A stretch of DNA of 64,000 bases, from positions 780,059 through 844,058 of the forward strand of contig NZ_LNUV01000003.1 of assembly GCF_001512285.1 (NCBI RefSeq). Direction: 5' to 3'. The notes under the pieces were generated by a model. That model did no database searches. It was not told where the DNA came from and saw nothing but the letters and a program-made list of their open reading frames with translations. Shown here in pieces: positions 45,249 to 55,419 of the stretch (positions within the stretch are counted from its first letter, which is position 1; every line of letters begins with the position of its first letter). A program made the translations under genes and the position numbers. This stretch comes from Arthrobacter sp. EpRS71 (GTDB lineage: Bacteria; Actinomycetota; Actinomycetes; Actinomycetales; Micrococcaceae).

Positions 45249-46205
45249 ATGTCCATAAACACCCGTACCAGAAACACGCTGGCCGGCCGACATCCCGAGT
45301 TGACGGCCCAACCTCTCAAGCCTTTCGGGGCCAAGAAAGCCCGCAGCCGGGAGGCGCTGGCCGGCATCCTGTTCGTCCTTCCCACGCTGATCATTTTTGG
45401 CCTCTTCAAATTCCTCCCCATCTTTGGGGCCGGAGCCATGAGCCTCACCGAGTACAGCCTTAACGGTGACTTCGAGTTCCTGGGCGCAGATAATTACGTG
45501 CGCCTGGCCGAGGACCCCAACTTCTGGCAAAGCCTGCGCGTGACATTCCTGTACGTGGCGATTTTTGTTCCGTTCATCATCGCCGTGTCACTGGCCGGTG
45601 CCGTCCTCCTGGACAAACTGGTCAGGTTCACCGGCACTTTCCGGGCGTTGCTGTTCATTCCGTACCTGAGCTCGTTCGTGATGGCCGGCATCATCTGGAC
45701 CTGGATCTTCTCCACCGACGGTCCGCTGAATGCCGCACTGGGCAGCCTGGGCATGGGACCCGTTCCCTTCACCTCAGGCCCTCAACTGCTGGTCCTCTTG
45801 TCCCTGGCCGTGGTGTCAGTGTGGAAAGGCTTCGGCTATTCCATGTTGATCTTCCTGGCCGGCCTCAAAGCCCAGCCCGCTGAAGTCCACGAAGCCGCCC
45901 GCATTGACGGGGCCGGCGCCTGGAAATCGTTCTGGTACGTGACGTTGCCGCTCCTGAAGCCCGTGGTGTTCTTTGTCCTGGTCATCGAGACGATCGTCGG
46001 CTTCCAGGTCTTCGACACCATCTATGTGATGACCGGAGGCGGACCCGCCCGGGCCAGCCACAGCCTCATCTACTTCCTGTTCGACGAAGGCTTCAAGTTC
46101 TTCGACTTCGGCTATGCCTCGGCCATCGGCGTGGTGCTGTTCGTCATTGTGCTCATCCTCTCGCTCATCCAGCAGCGCTTCTTCGAAGGTAAGGACTCCA
46201 AGTGA
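45249..46205 (+). CDS. ABC sugar importer permease 1
   Basis: 318 residues, six membrane segments, EAA loop HEAARIDGAGAWKSFWYVTLP. Partner of the next permease, with which it overlaps (GTGA). No ATPase gene in the operon. Confidence 0.92.
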   Translation: MSINTRTRNTLAGRHPELTAQPLKPFGAKKARSREALAGILFVLPTLIIFGLFKFLPIFGAGAMSLTEYSLNGDFEFLGADNYVRLAEDPNFWQSLRVTFLYVAIFVPFIIAVSLAGAVLLDKLVRFTGTFRALLFIPYLSSFVMAGIIWTWIFSTDGPLNAALGSLGMGPVPFTSGPQLLVLLSLAVVSVWKGFGYSMLIFLAGLKAQPAEVHEAARIDGAGAWKSFWYVTLPLLKPVVFFVLVIETIVGFQVFDTIYVMTGGGPARASHSLIYFLFDEGFKFFDFGYASAIGVVLFVIVLILSLIQQRFFEGKDSK

Positions 46206-47101
46206 CCGCCACCCTTTCCACTCCAACTGGTGGGCGTCACCCCGCCGGACGTCCCGCCCAAAGCCCCGCCGGGCACAGCCCAGGGCGCAATACCGAGAAG
46301 CGCCGCCAACGCACCCTGACATGGGTGTTGGCAGTAATCTCACTCTTCACTGTTGCACCGCTTATTGCCGTTGCAGTGCTGGCGCTCTCCCCCGCCGATG
46401 CTCCCACCTTGCCGTACGCGCTGCCGTCGTCGCTGACGTTGGACAACATTGTCCGCATCTTCAACGTGGGTGAGTTCCCGCTCTGGCTCTGGAACTCGTT
46501 CCTGTACTCGGCTGTGTCCGTGGTGGTTGTCCTGCTCACGGCATCCATGGCCGCCTACGCCTTGGCCCGCAAGAGGTTCCCGGGACGGAACGCGCTGCTG
46601 TGGGCCATCATTGCCACCATGATGGTGCCCGTCCAAGCCACCCTGATCCCCACGTTCATCCTCATCTCCAAAATGGGCGGGGTGAACACCCTCTGGGGGC
46701 TGATCCTGCCCACGCTGGCCAACGCCCAAGCGATCTTCCTCATCCGGCAGTTCGTCCGGGACATGCCCGAAGAACTCTTCGATGCCGCCCGCATCGACGG
46801 TGCCGGCGAATGGCGGACGTTCTGGCAGATCGTCCTCCCCTTGATCCGCCCCGTCCTGGCAACACTGGCAATCTTCGTCTTCCTATGGCACTGGAATGAT
46901 CTTCTGTGGCCCTTGGTGGTGGGCCAGTCGGACGCAGCCAGGACGCTCACGGTGGGCTTGGCAACGTTGAACACCGAGACCGCCTCCACGTCCAACGTCA
47001 TGGCAGCCACTCTGGTCAGCTTCATACCATGCCTGGTGATCTTCGCCCTCCTGCAAAAGCACATCGTCGCCAGCATCACGCACAGCGGGGTCAAAGGATG
47101 A
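46202..47101 (+). CDS. ABC sugar importer permease 2
   Basis: 299 residues with a GTG start overlapping the previous stop. Cytoplasmic basic tail of about 40 residues, six membrane segments and the EAA loop FDAARIDGAGEWRTFWQIVLP. Completes the CUT1-type channel. Overlaps the next gene by four bases (ATGA). Confidence 0.92.
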   Translation: MTATLSTPTGGRHPAGRPAQSPAGHSPGRNTEKRRQRTLTWVLAVISLFTVAPLIAVAVLALSPADAPTLPYALPSSLTLDNIVRIFNVGEFPLWLWNSFLYSAVSVVVVLLTASMAAYALARKRFPGRNALLWAIIATMMVPVQATLIPTFILISKMGGVNTLWGLILPTLANAQAIFLIRQFVRDMPEELFDAARIDGAGEWRTFWQIVLPLIRPVLATLAIFVFLWHWNDLLWPLVVGQSDAARTLTVGLATLNTETASTSNVMAATLVSFIPCLVIFALLQKHIVASITHSGVKG

Positions 47102-48024
47102 CGTCTGCCGCGCCGATCCGTTTTGGGCTCATCGGTGTCGATTCCCCGCACGCGCCGTCCTTTACGCGCCTCTTCGGCAATGGCCTCGACGGCGTGGTCC
47201 CCGGCGGCACGGTGACGCACGCTTGGAAGGGGGAACCGGCGTCGGACTTTCCGCTGAGCCTCCACCGCATCGACGCCTTCGCAGACGAAGTCAGCGGACT
47301 TGGGGTCACCCTGTGCGACTCCCCCGAAGCTGTGGCCGAGGCGTGCGATGCGCTCTTGATCGTGGCCTCGGATGCACGCACCCACCCGGAGTACTTCAGG
47401 CGGGTTGCCCGGTACGGAAAGCCCATTTACGTTGATACCCGTTTTGCGCCGTCCCTTGCTGAGGCGCGGAGCATGTTGGCTTGGGCCGAAGCCTCGGGTT
47501 CGTTGGTGCTGGCCGGTTCACCGAAGCGCTTTGCGCGCGAGTTCCGAACGGCTCTTGGGGCTGCCGACGCGCACCGGGTATCGCTCACTGGACCGCTACC
47601 CACTCAGCCCGGCCATCCCGGCTTCTCCTGGTACGGGGTGCATTTGGTGGACCTCGCCGTCGCGTCGCTGGGTTCGGTCGCCACCCGCTCCGGAAAAGTG
47701 ACGGTCGACGCCGGGCGGCCAGAACCCGCTGCGGGCCCGGTTTCCGTGACGGTCGACTGGGGCGACGGCCGGGTGGCGACCATGAGCGGCGAATCCGAAT
47801 GGACCCCGCACACGCTGGGCCGGATTGAAACCACCGAGGGTCTGGCCACCTTCTCGATTGAAGCCGGGCCCCCGATGCTGGTGGGCCTCCTTGAGGACAT
47901 CGTGGAATCGTGCCGCAGCGGCAGGCCCAATGTGCCGCTGCCCGAAATCCTCAGCATCGTGGCCATCGTGGAAGCAACCAACAGGAGCCTCGAAACGGGA
48001 GTCCCCGTGACAGTAGGCAGCTAG
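47098..48024 (+). CDS. Gfo/Idh/MocA-like protein lacking canonical motifs
   Basis: 308 residues, Rossmann-like N-terminus IRFGLIGVDSPHAPSFTRLF followed by the Gfo/Idh/MocA C-terminal beta-sheet domain. Both hallmarks are changed: GxGxxG reads GVDSPH, and the catalytic EKP reads VDTRF. It may not be a normal dehydrogenase and could be a hydrolase, epimerase or binding protein. Coupled to the permease gene by ATGA and followed 26 bp later by nagB. Its role in the pathway is unknown. Confidence 0.75.
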   Translation: MTSAAPIRFGLIGVDSPHAPSFTRLFGNGLDGVVPGGTVTHAWKGEPASDFPLSLHRIDAFADEVSGLGVTLCDSPEAVAEACDALLIVASDARTHPEYFRRVARYGKPIYVDTRFAPSLAEARSMLAWAEASGSLVLAGSPKRFAREFRTALGAADAHRVSLTGPLPTQPGHPGFSWYGVHLVDLAVASLGSVATRSGKVTVDAGRPEPAAGPVSVTVDWGDGRVATMSGESEWTPHTLGRIETTEGLATFSIEAGPPMLVGLLEDIVESCRSGRPNVPLPEILSIVAIVEATNRSLETGVPVTVGS

Positions 48025-48050
48025 TTACGCACCCAAATGTTAGGAAACCC

Positions 48051-48842
48051 ATGGCAGAAGTCATCATCGTCCGCGACCAAACCGAGGCTGGGAGTGTGGC
48101 CGCGTCGATCTTCGCGCAGCAGATCTCCACGAACCCCTGCACCGTCCTTGGCCTCGCGACAGGTTCCACTCCCCTGTCCACGTACGCTGCGCTGGCTGCG
48201 ACAGTCGCGGAGGATGCCATCGACGTCTCCGGAGTACGTGGCTTCGCTTTGGACGAGTACCTCGGCGTTCCGCCGCAGCACCCGGAAAGCTACCGCTCAG
48301 TGATCACCCGCGAGGTGGTGGAACCGCTGGGGCTCAATCCTGATTACGTGTTCACGCCGCGAGGCACCGGCCCGGGCATCACCCAGGCCGGCGCAGAATA
48401 CGAAGACATGATCGCGGAGGCCGGGGGCATCGACATCCAAATCCTGGGCATCGGTTCCAACGGCCATGTGGGGTTCAACGAGCCCGGGTCCTCCCTGGCG
48501 TCCACCACCCGCATCAAGGCTTTGGCCGAACAAACCCGCAAGGACAACGCACGGTTCTTCGATTCCCCGGACGAGGTCCCCACCCACTGCATCACCCAAG
48601 GCCTGGGCACCATACTCAAGGCCAGGCAGTTGGTCCTCCTGGCTTTCGGAGCAAACAAGGCGCAGGCCGTCGCAGCCGCTTTGGAAGGACCCGTCTCGTC
48701 CGCCGTTCCCGGCTCAGTGATCCAGCAGCATCCGCGGGCCACGGTGATCATCGACGAATCAGCTGCTGCAGGGCTGGCTCACGCCGAGTACTACCGGCAC
48801 GCCTGGCGATCAGCGCAGATCTTGAATGCAGTAAGTTTTTGA
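48051..48842 (+). CDS. nagB: glucosamine-6-phosphate deaminase
   Basis: 263 residues. LGLATGSTPLSTYAAL phosphate-binding segment, FALDEYLG with Asp68/Glu69, and GIGSNGHVGFNEPGSS with His139, matching NagB; length is close to the usual 260-270. Converts glucosamine-6-phosphate to fructose-6-phosphate and ammonia. It marks the operon's end product as a glucosamine derivative. No glucosamine kinase is encoded nearby, so one must exist elsewhere. The ATG follows a GGAAAC site. Confidence 0.93.
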   Translation: MAEVIIVRDQTEAGSVAASIFAQQISTNPCTVLGLATGSTPLSTYAALAATVAEDAIDVSGVRGFALDEYLGVPPQHPESYRSVITREVVEPLGLNPDYVFTPRGTGPGITQAGAEYEDMIAEAGGIDIQILGIGSNGHVGFNEPGSSLASTTRIKALAEQTRKDNARFFDSPDEVPTHCITQGLGTILKARQLVLLAFGANKAQAVAAALEGPVSSAVPGSVIQQHPRATVIIDESAAAGLAHAEYYRHAWRSAQILNAVSF

Positions 48843-48887
48843 GCGGGAGCATCATGCTTCCAGACTCGTAAAAAAAGGGGGCCTCAC

Positions 48888-49736
48888 ATGGACCACACCG
48901 TCCAACCGACACGATGGAAAGCATTTTGGGACAAAGGTGGTTGGTGGCGGGCCATCCTGCTGACAGTCCTCTATATGGCGATCTACCTTGGCGCAGGCCT
49001 GGTAATTGGGACAGTCGCGGGCGACCAAGTTGTCGCCGAGGATATTTTCCGCACACCCCAGAGCGTCTTCGTTGGCCTGACGCTGTCCTTGATTGTTGGC
49101 AGTGCGGCACTGGCCGCGTTTGTGTACTCCGTGGGCTGGTTCAAACCGCTCTTCGCGCAGCAACCTGTCAAGGGAAGTTGGTGGATGTGGGCGGCGCCGT
49201 TATTCCTGGTCGCCGCCATTGTGTTGCGCTTCCTGGGTATCAACTACAGCAGCTACCAGGCCTCGGTGGTGGTCCTCATGCTCGTCACCGGCCTGCTGAT
49301 CGGTTTCGCGGAGGAAATCCTCACCCGCGGCATCGTGGTGAAAATGCTGCGGGACTCAGGAAAGTCCGAGTGGGTGGTCATGGTGCTGTCTTCCTTGATT
49401 TTTGCCCTGTTGCACTCCGCAAATGCCCTGTCAGGCATGCCGATCGTCACCGTGTTGGTGACAATTGTGTTCACATTCGGCTTCGGCATTTGCATGTACC
49501 TGACCCTGCGGGTCACCGGCAACCTGATCTGGCCCATGATTCTCCATGCCCTCTATGACCCCACGCTCTTCCTGTCCACGGGAGGCATCGACCAGGCTGC
49601 TGCGGGGCCGCAAAGCCCGCTCGTGCAGCTGGCTGGGCCGGCCAACATGATCTACATCCTGATCGCAGTCGTGGCTTTGATGGTGGTGAGGGGACGCGTG
49701 CAGCGCGCGCCTTTGTCCGAACCTGTGTTGAGGTAG
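48888..49736 (+). CDS. CPBP family intramembrane metalloprotease
   Basis: 282 residues with about eight membrane segments. The Abi/CPBP motif EEILTRGIVVKML (EExxxR) and the later histidine segments LIFALLHSAN and MILHALYD are the zinc ligands and active site. Family members are prenyl-protease-like enzymes, some processing bacteriocins or peptides. AAAAAGGGGG-like site upstream. Probably an independent unit after nagB. Confidence 0.87.
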   Translation: MDHTVQPTRWKAFWDKGGWWRAILLTVLYMAIYLGAGLVIGTVAGDQVVAEDIFRTPQSVFVGLTLSLIVGSAALAAFVYSVGWFKPLFAQQPVKGSWWMWAAPLFLVAAIVLRFLGINYSSYQASVVVLMLVTGLLIGFAEEILTRGIVVKMLRDSGKSEWVVMVLSSLIFALLHSANALSGMPIVTVLVTIVFTFGFGICMYLTLRVTGNLIWPMILHALYDPTLFLSTGGIDQAAAGPQSPLVQLAGPANMIYILIAVVALMVVRGRVQRAPLSEPVLR

Positions 49737-49744
49737 TTCCACAT

Positions 49745-49794
49745 AACAGAAGCGTTCGACGGCGGGTGCGTACCCGCCGTCGAACGCTTCTGTT
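49745..49794. repeat. 23-bp perfect palindrome between convergent genes (family B)
   Basis: Arms 49745-49767 and 49772-49794 (AACAGAAGCGTTCGACGGCG then GGT) are exact reverse complements around GCGT. It lies eight bases after the CPBP stop and before the convergent isomerase. A second copy with the same arms is at 62520-62568. It could act as a bidirectional terminator (T-run TTTT follows on the plus strand). Confidence 0.88.
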
Positions 49795-49938
49795 TTAGCC
49801 GCGCAGGTCGGTCCCTTGGCAGGGGTTAGTCAAAGTGCTCCCCCGGTCCGCCTTCTCCTTTATTGATGTCAGTGCTCGGAGTTTACGCAGCAGCCTATGG
49901 GTCGACTCGAAGAGATCCCGCGGATTCCCTGCGATCCG

Positions 49939-51195
49939 TTATTGCCCTTGGGCAGCCAGAAGACGCGAGTCCAGCAGTCCTGCCGCGACTGCCGGAGCGA
50001 GCCCGGGAGCCAGCGGAAGCCGCGGAACTACCAGGCAGTGCCACAAGTGATAGATATCAGCCTTGCCAGACCAGACAGTGGACGCGACGTTGCCGTGCTC
50101 ATCCAGCTCTTGTTTCCAGGAACCGTGCTCATAGTCGATGAACCAGTCCCGTGCGTGGTCCCAGATTCGCTCGTACCACTCCGCGTAGGCCTCGTCTCCG
50201 GTTGCCATGTACAGCGCTGCCGCGCCCCCGATTGCTTCCACCGGTACCCAGCGAATGCGGGACGTGACAATGGGCTTGCCCTCCCAATCAACGGAGTACA
50301 CAAACCCGGGATGGCCATCCGGCTCCCATGCGTCACGGATCGCAGCGGCGAAAAGGCCCTGCGCGTCTTCCATCAGCCACCCAGGAACGTCCATGGCGCG
50401 GGCCTCCAAGCCGGCGCGGAGGTGCAACAGGAGCCTGGCCCACTCAACCCAGTGGCCGGGCGTGCCACCATAGGCGCGGAACTGGCTGGCCCGGTCATCG
50501 GTGTTGTACTCCGGAATCGGGTTCCATTCAGGGTCGAAGTGCTCGAAGACCCGGTAGTTGTTGTTCCGCGCAAACTTATGGATGAGCACCTCAGCAATAT
50601 GGAGTGCCCGCTCGATCCAGCGGTTTTCGCCGGTCACGTCGGCCACGATGAGGTAGGCCTCAACAGAGTGCATACTGGCGTTCCCGCCACGGTAGGCCTC
50701 GGTTTCCGTAAACTCCCGGTTCCACGAGTCGAAGCACATATTGGCTTCGTGGTCCCAAAACTTCGAGTCGGCAATGTGCAAGGCTTCGTCCAGCAGTTCC
50801 TGGGCGCCAGGACGTTTGGCAGCGACGGCGCTTGCGGCTGCCAGGAGCACGAACGAATGCTGGTACCCGGACTTGGTGTCATTCACGGGCCCGTCCGCGT
50901 CGACCTCCGCGTACCAGCCACCGAATTCGCGGTCCCGGAAGACTCCATTGAGCGCGGCAATGCCGTGGTCCACCATGGACGCGGCACCCGGGCGACCCAT
51001 CAATGCCGCAACGGCAAAACTATGGACCATACGGGCGGTGATCCAGAGATGGGTCGGCTTCTCCGTCATGACCTTCCCGTAGTTGTCGAGCCAGCCAAAG
51101 CCAGTGGGGACCTTCGAACCGGAGGCGAAGTTGATGAGCCGGTCTGTTTCCGTTTCGAGCCAACGTGCGTGAGCGGCGCTGTTCAACCACGTCAT
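49939..51195 (-). CDS. yihS: sulfoquinovose isomerase (YihS-type, AGE family)
   Basis: 418 residues, against 413 in E. coli YihS as recalled. The start at 51195 (MTWLN, GAGGAG six bases upstream) aligns with the MKWFN start of YihS. Long stretches shared from memory include [64 protein letters not shown] and [12 protein letters not shown]. The His in MHSVEA and GGTPGHW are catalytic-type residues. Interconverts sulfoquinovose and sulfofructose, the first sulfo-EMP step. Other AGE epimerases lack these stretches. Single-gene unit facing the rest of the cluster, with an operator-like site upstream. Confidence 0.93.
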   Translation of the reverse strand: MTWLNSAAHARWLETETDRLINFASGSKVPTGFGWLDNYGKVMTEKPTHLWITARMVHSFAVAALMGRPGAASMVDHGIAALNGVFRDREFGGWYAEVDADGPVNDTKSGYQHSFVLLAAASAVAAKRPGAQELLDEALHIADSKFWDHEANMCFDSWNREFTETEAYRGGNASMHSVEAYLIVADVTGENRWIERALHIAEVLIHKFARNNNYRVFEHFDPEWNPIPEYNTDDRASQFRAYGGTPGHWVEWARLLLHLRAGLEARAMDVPGWLMEDAQGLFAAAIRDAWEPDGHPGFVYSVDWEGKPIVTSRIRWVPVEAIGGAAALYMATGDEAYAEWYERIWDHARDWFIDYEHGSWKQELDEHGNVASTVWSGKADIYHLWHCLVVPRLPLAPGLAPAVAAGLLDSRLLAAQGQ

Positions 51196-51282
51196 GTGCA
51201 TCTCCTCAATAAATGTGCGGCCACCAGAGGTAGGGCCTGTTCTTATGCTAATCCCTGGTGATTGAATACCACCAGATAAAGT

Positions 51283-51296
51283 TTGTTTTTCAACAA
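51283..51296. promoter_or_regulatory. operator-like site upstream of the isomerase
   Basis: TTGTTTTTCAACAA, palindromic arms TTGTT/AACAA, a degenerate form of the GTGTTG-N6-CAACAC site found elsewhere in the cluster. It lies 88 bases upstream of the isomerase start. Confidence 0.5.
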
Positions 51297-51406
51297 TTGG
51301 TAACGACACTTCGGCCTTGAGCGCAAGCCAGAAGGCACGCAGACAGCCTCATGCAGCCCGCTTCGGGGGAACGCCAAGACCCGCAGGTATAGCCAGGGTC
51401 AGTGAG

Positions 51407-52189
51407 TCATTCAGCGACGATCAAACGGACGTTGGAAGCGGACAATGCCGCAGCCACTTCACGGGGCGGCGGCGCGTCGGTGACAAGAATGTCTACAGCC
51501 TCAAAGGAAGCCAACCGAGCCAGCGCGTACCGAAGCATCTTCTGGTGGGTCGCGACCACCACAACTTGTTCCGCCGAACCCATCAGCGCCAACTTCGTTG
51601 CCCGTTCCACATCCCGCTCAATGTAGAAACCTTCATCATGGATTCCGCTCACCCCAATGAAAGCCGTCTTGGCCCGAAGCCCCTGGACGGCGTTGACCGT
51701 CATGGGCCCGTTGAACGCCTGGCTATCCAACAACAGTTCACCGCCCAGGCAAATGGTCCGGGCAGAAGTGAGCTGCAGGCACCGTTGTATGGCAGGAGCG
51801 GAGTGGGTGATGATGGTGCCCATGAAAGCGGCCGGGAGCTCCTGGGCGATCTGGTAGGTAGTGGTTCCAGCGTCCAGAATAATCGCGTCGCGCTCTGAGA
51901 TCAGGTCCACGCAGGCCTTCGCAACCCTCTGCTTCGCGTCGGCGTCTTCCCGGACGCGTGCCGCGAAATCAGCATTTTGGCCGTGGCCTTCAATGGCACT
52001 GACCCCGCCATGAACCACCTTGACCAGTCCGAGTTTGGACAACGCACGCGTGTCACGGCGGACTGTCATGTCCGACACGTCGAAAGTGCCGGCAAGGTCT
52101 GCGGTGGAAAGGAATCCCCGCCTGCCAAGCTCGTCCAGAATGGTCTGCTGCCGCGGTGTCAGCGGCGCCTCTTCTCGTGCGATGCTCAT
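51407..52189 (-). CDS. DeoR family transcriptional regulator of the sulfoquinovose cluster
   Basis: 260 residues. DeoR wHTH (LTPRQQTILDELGRRGFLSTADL, VSDMTVRRDTRALSKLG, VVHGGV), then the DeoRC sugar-phosphate-binding domain (ILDAGTTTYQIAQEL, GVSGIHDEGFYIE, VATHQKM). ATG at 52189 (GAGGGG upstream) begins just before the HTH. A 18-bp palindrome lies 49 bases upstream and copies recur at other cluster promoters. Effector probably a sulfosugar or its phosphate, by analogy with CsqR/YihW. Confidence 0.9.
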   Translation of the reverse strand: MSIAREEAPLTPRQQTILDELGRRGFLSTADLAGTFDVSDMTVRRDTRALSKLGLVKVVHGGVSAIEGHGQNADFAARVREDADAKQRVAKACVDLISERDAIILDAGTTTYQIAQELPAAFMGTIITHSAPAIQRCLQLTSARTICLGGELLLDSQAFNGPMTVNAVQGLRAKTAFIGVSGIHDEGFYIERDVERATKLALMGSAEQVVVVATHQKMLRYALARLASFEAVDILVTDAPPPREVAAALSASNVRLIVAE

Positions 52190-52237
52190 GGCTTCCCCTC
52201 TTTTGACGCCCCCCGGACCGATCATCGGTGTAGGAAA

Positions 52238-52255
52238 GTGTTGTAATTCCAACAC
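52238..52255. promoter_or_regulatory. SQ operator, deoR-proximal
   Basis: GTGTTGTAATTCCAACAC: GTGTTG and CAACAC arms with a 6-base centre. It is between the oxidoreductase stop and the DeoR start on the minus strand, so it implies autoregulation. Confidence 0.78.
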
Positions 52256-52263
52256 AATCTTAC

Positions 52264-53421
<1,158 letters not shown>

Positions 53422-53474
53422 TCAGCGTTGAGTGAAGGGGATCGACGTTGCATCCCGAACATCACTATACCGAA

Positions 53475-53492
53475 TGTGTTGTTTTTCACACA
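53475..53492. promoter_or_regulatory. SQ operator in the divergent oxidoreductase/kinase region
   Basis: TGTGTTGTTTTTCACACA, palindromic GTGTTG / CACAC form, related to the deoR-proximal site. It overlaps the -35 element TTGTTT of the kinase operon and would also affect the divergent oxidoreductase. Confidence 0.68.
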
Positions 53493-53507
53493 TAGCGTGT
53501 GTATATT
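53479..53507 (+). promoter_or_regulatory. promoter of the kinase-aldolase-importer operon
   Basis: -35 TTGTTT (53479-53484) and -10 TATATT (53502-53507) with 17-base spacing, 36 bases before the kinase GTG. Overlapped by the operator. Confidence 0.62.
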
Positions 53508-53542
53508 TTTTCACTACCAGCCCAACTACAACGAGGTGGAAC

Positions 53543-54442
53543 GTGCCCCAACCGTCATCCGGAACCCTGCTTTTCGTCGGGTGTGCCACTTTGGACTCCA
53601 TCGCTCTCGTGCAGGAATACCCTGCAGCCGACAGCCGGACTGTAGCCGAAGACTTCGCTACGGCGGGAGGCGGACCTGCCGCAACAGCCGCCGTGGCTGC
53701 AGCCCGAGCCGGTGCCAAGGTTGCCTTTGCCGGCATCCTCGGCGCAGACGAAGAAGGCGACCGGATCATCACCGGACTCCAAGCCGAAGGCGTGGACACT
53801 TCCGCTGTCATCCGTGACCCTCATGTCAACACAGGCGCGAGCGTGATTGTTGTCAGCAAGGCTACCGAAAGCCGGGCTATCGTCACCCGGCCCGTACCGC
53901 CCATTAACTTTCCTGCCGGCAGCCGCTTTCATGAACTCCTGCACGCTGCTGAGTGGGTCCACGTGGATCACCTGGGCTGGAACGCCATAGCTGATGTGAC
54001 CGGCCTACGGATCAGCGTGGATGCGGGAAACCCGATTCCATCCTTCAGCCCACAGGGCGTTGAGCTCTACGTTCCCACCATCGAACGCCTGCAGGCCCTG
54101 TACGGAGCCGATCTCACACCTGAAGACCTCGTGCACAGGGCCAATGAAGACGGTGCTTCAACCGTAGTTGCCACCGCAGGGTCGGAGGGAGCATGGGGCC
54201 TTGAACGGGGCGGCGTCCCCTTCCACATCCCCGCAACCCCCGCCAACATCGTCTCGACGCTCGGCGCCGGTGACGTCTACCACGGCGCCATCCTCGCGGC
54301 CGTCGCTGCGGGACTTCCACTCGCAGAGGCTGCGTCGTTCGCAGGCCGTACTGCCTCGGCTTCCTGCGCTGGCCTGGATGGGCGTTCCATGATTCCCCGC
54401 AAGACCATCACCTCTGTCCTCACCGCTAATCCCACCCTCTAG
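53543..54442 (+). CDS. PfkB-type sulfofructose kinase
   Basis: 299 residues with a GTG start behind AGGTGG. The ribokinase-family glycine motif GGGPAATAAVAAARAGAK and the C-terminal STLGAGDVYHGAIL (catalytic Asp244) are typical of PfkB kinases; the first is very close to E. coli YihV as recalled. Phosphorylates sulfofructose at C1 with ATP. The YihV sulfonate-contact lysine region GKYVA reads SRTVA here, so substrate contacts may differ. Directly upstream of the aldolase gene, 16 bp apart. Confidence 0.85.
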   Translation: MPQPSSGTLLFVGCATLDSIALVQEYPAADSRTVAEDFATAGGGPAATAAVAAARAGAKVAFAGILGADEEGDRIITGLQAEGVDTSAVIRDPHVNTGASVIVVSKATESRAIVTRPVPPINFPAGSRFHELLHAAEWVHVDHLGWNAIADVTGLRISVDAGNPIPSFSPQGVELYVPTIERLQALYGADLTPEDLVHRANEDGASTVVATAGSEGAWGLERGGVPFHIPATPANIVSTLGAGDVYHGAILAAVAAGLPLAEAASFAGRTASASCAGLDGRSMIPRKTITSVLTANPTL

Positions 54443-54458
54443 CTGAAAGAAGCAGCCC

Positions 54459-55343
54459 ATGAGCATCACAGACCTTTCCTCCCTCCAGCGCCCGTCCGGT
54501 GCGTTCGCCATGCTCGCCGTCGACCAGCGCGAAGCCATGCGAAACATGTTCGCCGAGCACACAGACCAAGCCGTCACTGACGAGGACCTCCGCGACTTCA
54601 AACTCGCAGCTGCCCGCATCCTCACTCCTTATGCTTCCGGCGTCCTGATTGATCGCCAGTTCGCCCTGGATCAGGCCATCGAGGCCAAGGTGGTAGCTGA
54701 CGGCTGCGGACTTATCGCCTCTGCCGACCACTTCGAATCAGCCCACGGCGAGCTTGTGGGCGAAGTGACAATTGACAAACTGGTTGATCCCAAGAAGTAC
54801 GCAGCATTGGGCGTCACGGCACTCAAGCTGCTGGTTCTGTACCGTCCGGACGAAGCCGCAGAAGGGCGGGTGGCAATGGTCCGCGAGTTCGTGGAGAGCT
54901 GCAAATCCGCCGGGCTCATCAGCATTATCGAACCCGTATCCCGCAAGCCACTGGCAGGAGGCGAGTTCGACTGGAACGCCGGCATTCTCGCCGCAGCCAA
55001 GGAACTCGGCGATCTTGGAGCTGATCTCTACAAGGCCGAAGTCCCCTACAAGGGCCAGGCTTCCGAAGCCGAGGTTCGTGCCGCCTGCGCCGAACTTACC
55101 CAAGCCATCAATGGTCCGTGGGTAGTACTTTCTTCGGGCGTACCGGAGGACATTTTTCCTGACGCCGTCCGCTGGGCTTGCCTGGAAGGCGCCAGCGGCT
55201 TCCTGTCCGGACGCGCCGTTTGGGCGTCCTGCATCGGCTCGCCGGATGTCACCGAATCCTTGTCTACGGACGCCGTCAAACGTCTGCAGCGGCTCTGCGA
55301 CGTGGTGGACGAAGTGGTCTCTGCGCAGCGAACCACCGCCTGA
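54459..55343 (+). CDS. yihT: sulfofructose-1-phosphate aldolase (YihT-type)
   Basis: 294 residues. N-terminus ASG/PSG-FAMLAVDQREAMRNMF, LKLLVLYRPDEA, LISIIEPVSRKPL, GADLYKAEVP with the Schiff-base Lys192, and VVLSSGVPEDIFPDAVRWA and GASGFLSGRAVWAS all match E. coli YihT as recalled. Class I aldolase that splits sulfofructose-1-phosphate into dihydroxyacetone phosphate and sulfolactaldehyde. Second gene of the operon. Confidence 0.93.
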   Translation: MSITDLSSLQRPSGAFAMLAVDQREAMRNMFAEHTDQAVTDEDLRDFKLAAARILTPYASGVLIDRQFALDQAIEAKVVADGCGLIASADHFESAHGELVGEVTIDKLVDPKKYAALGVTALKLLVLYRPDEAAEGRVAMVREFVESCKSAGLISIIEPVSRKPLAGGEFDWNAGILAAAKELGDLGADLYKAEVPYKGQASEAEVRAACAELTQAINGPWVVLSSGVPEDIFPDAVRWACLEGASGFLSGRAVWASCIGSPDVTESLSTDAVKRLQRLCDVVDEVVSAQRTTA

Positions 55344-55419
55344 TCTTTCGGGGCATCACGGGTGCCCCTTCCCTCTTCACCCATAACTAGGCACAGCAAC
55401 ACTCAACGAGGAGATTATT

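Noticed and set aside
49939..51195. N-acylglucosamine 2-epimerase or mannose isomerase
   Set aside because: Same family, but long stretches and both ends match YihS, and the neighbours complete the sulfo-EMP pathway.
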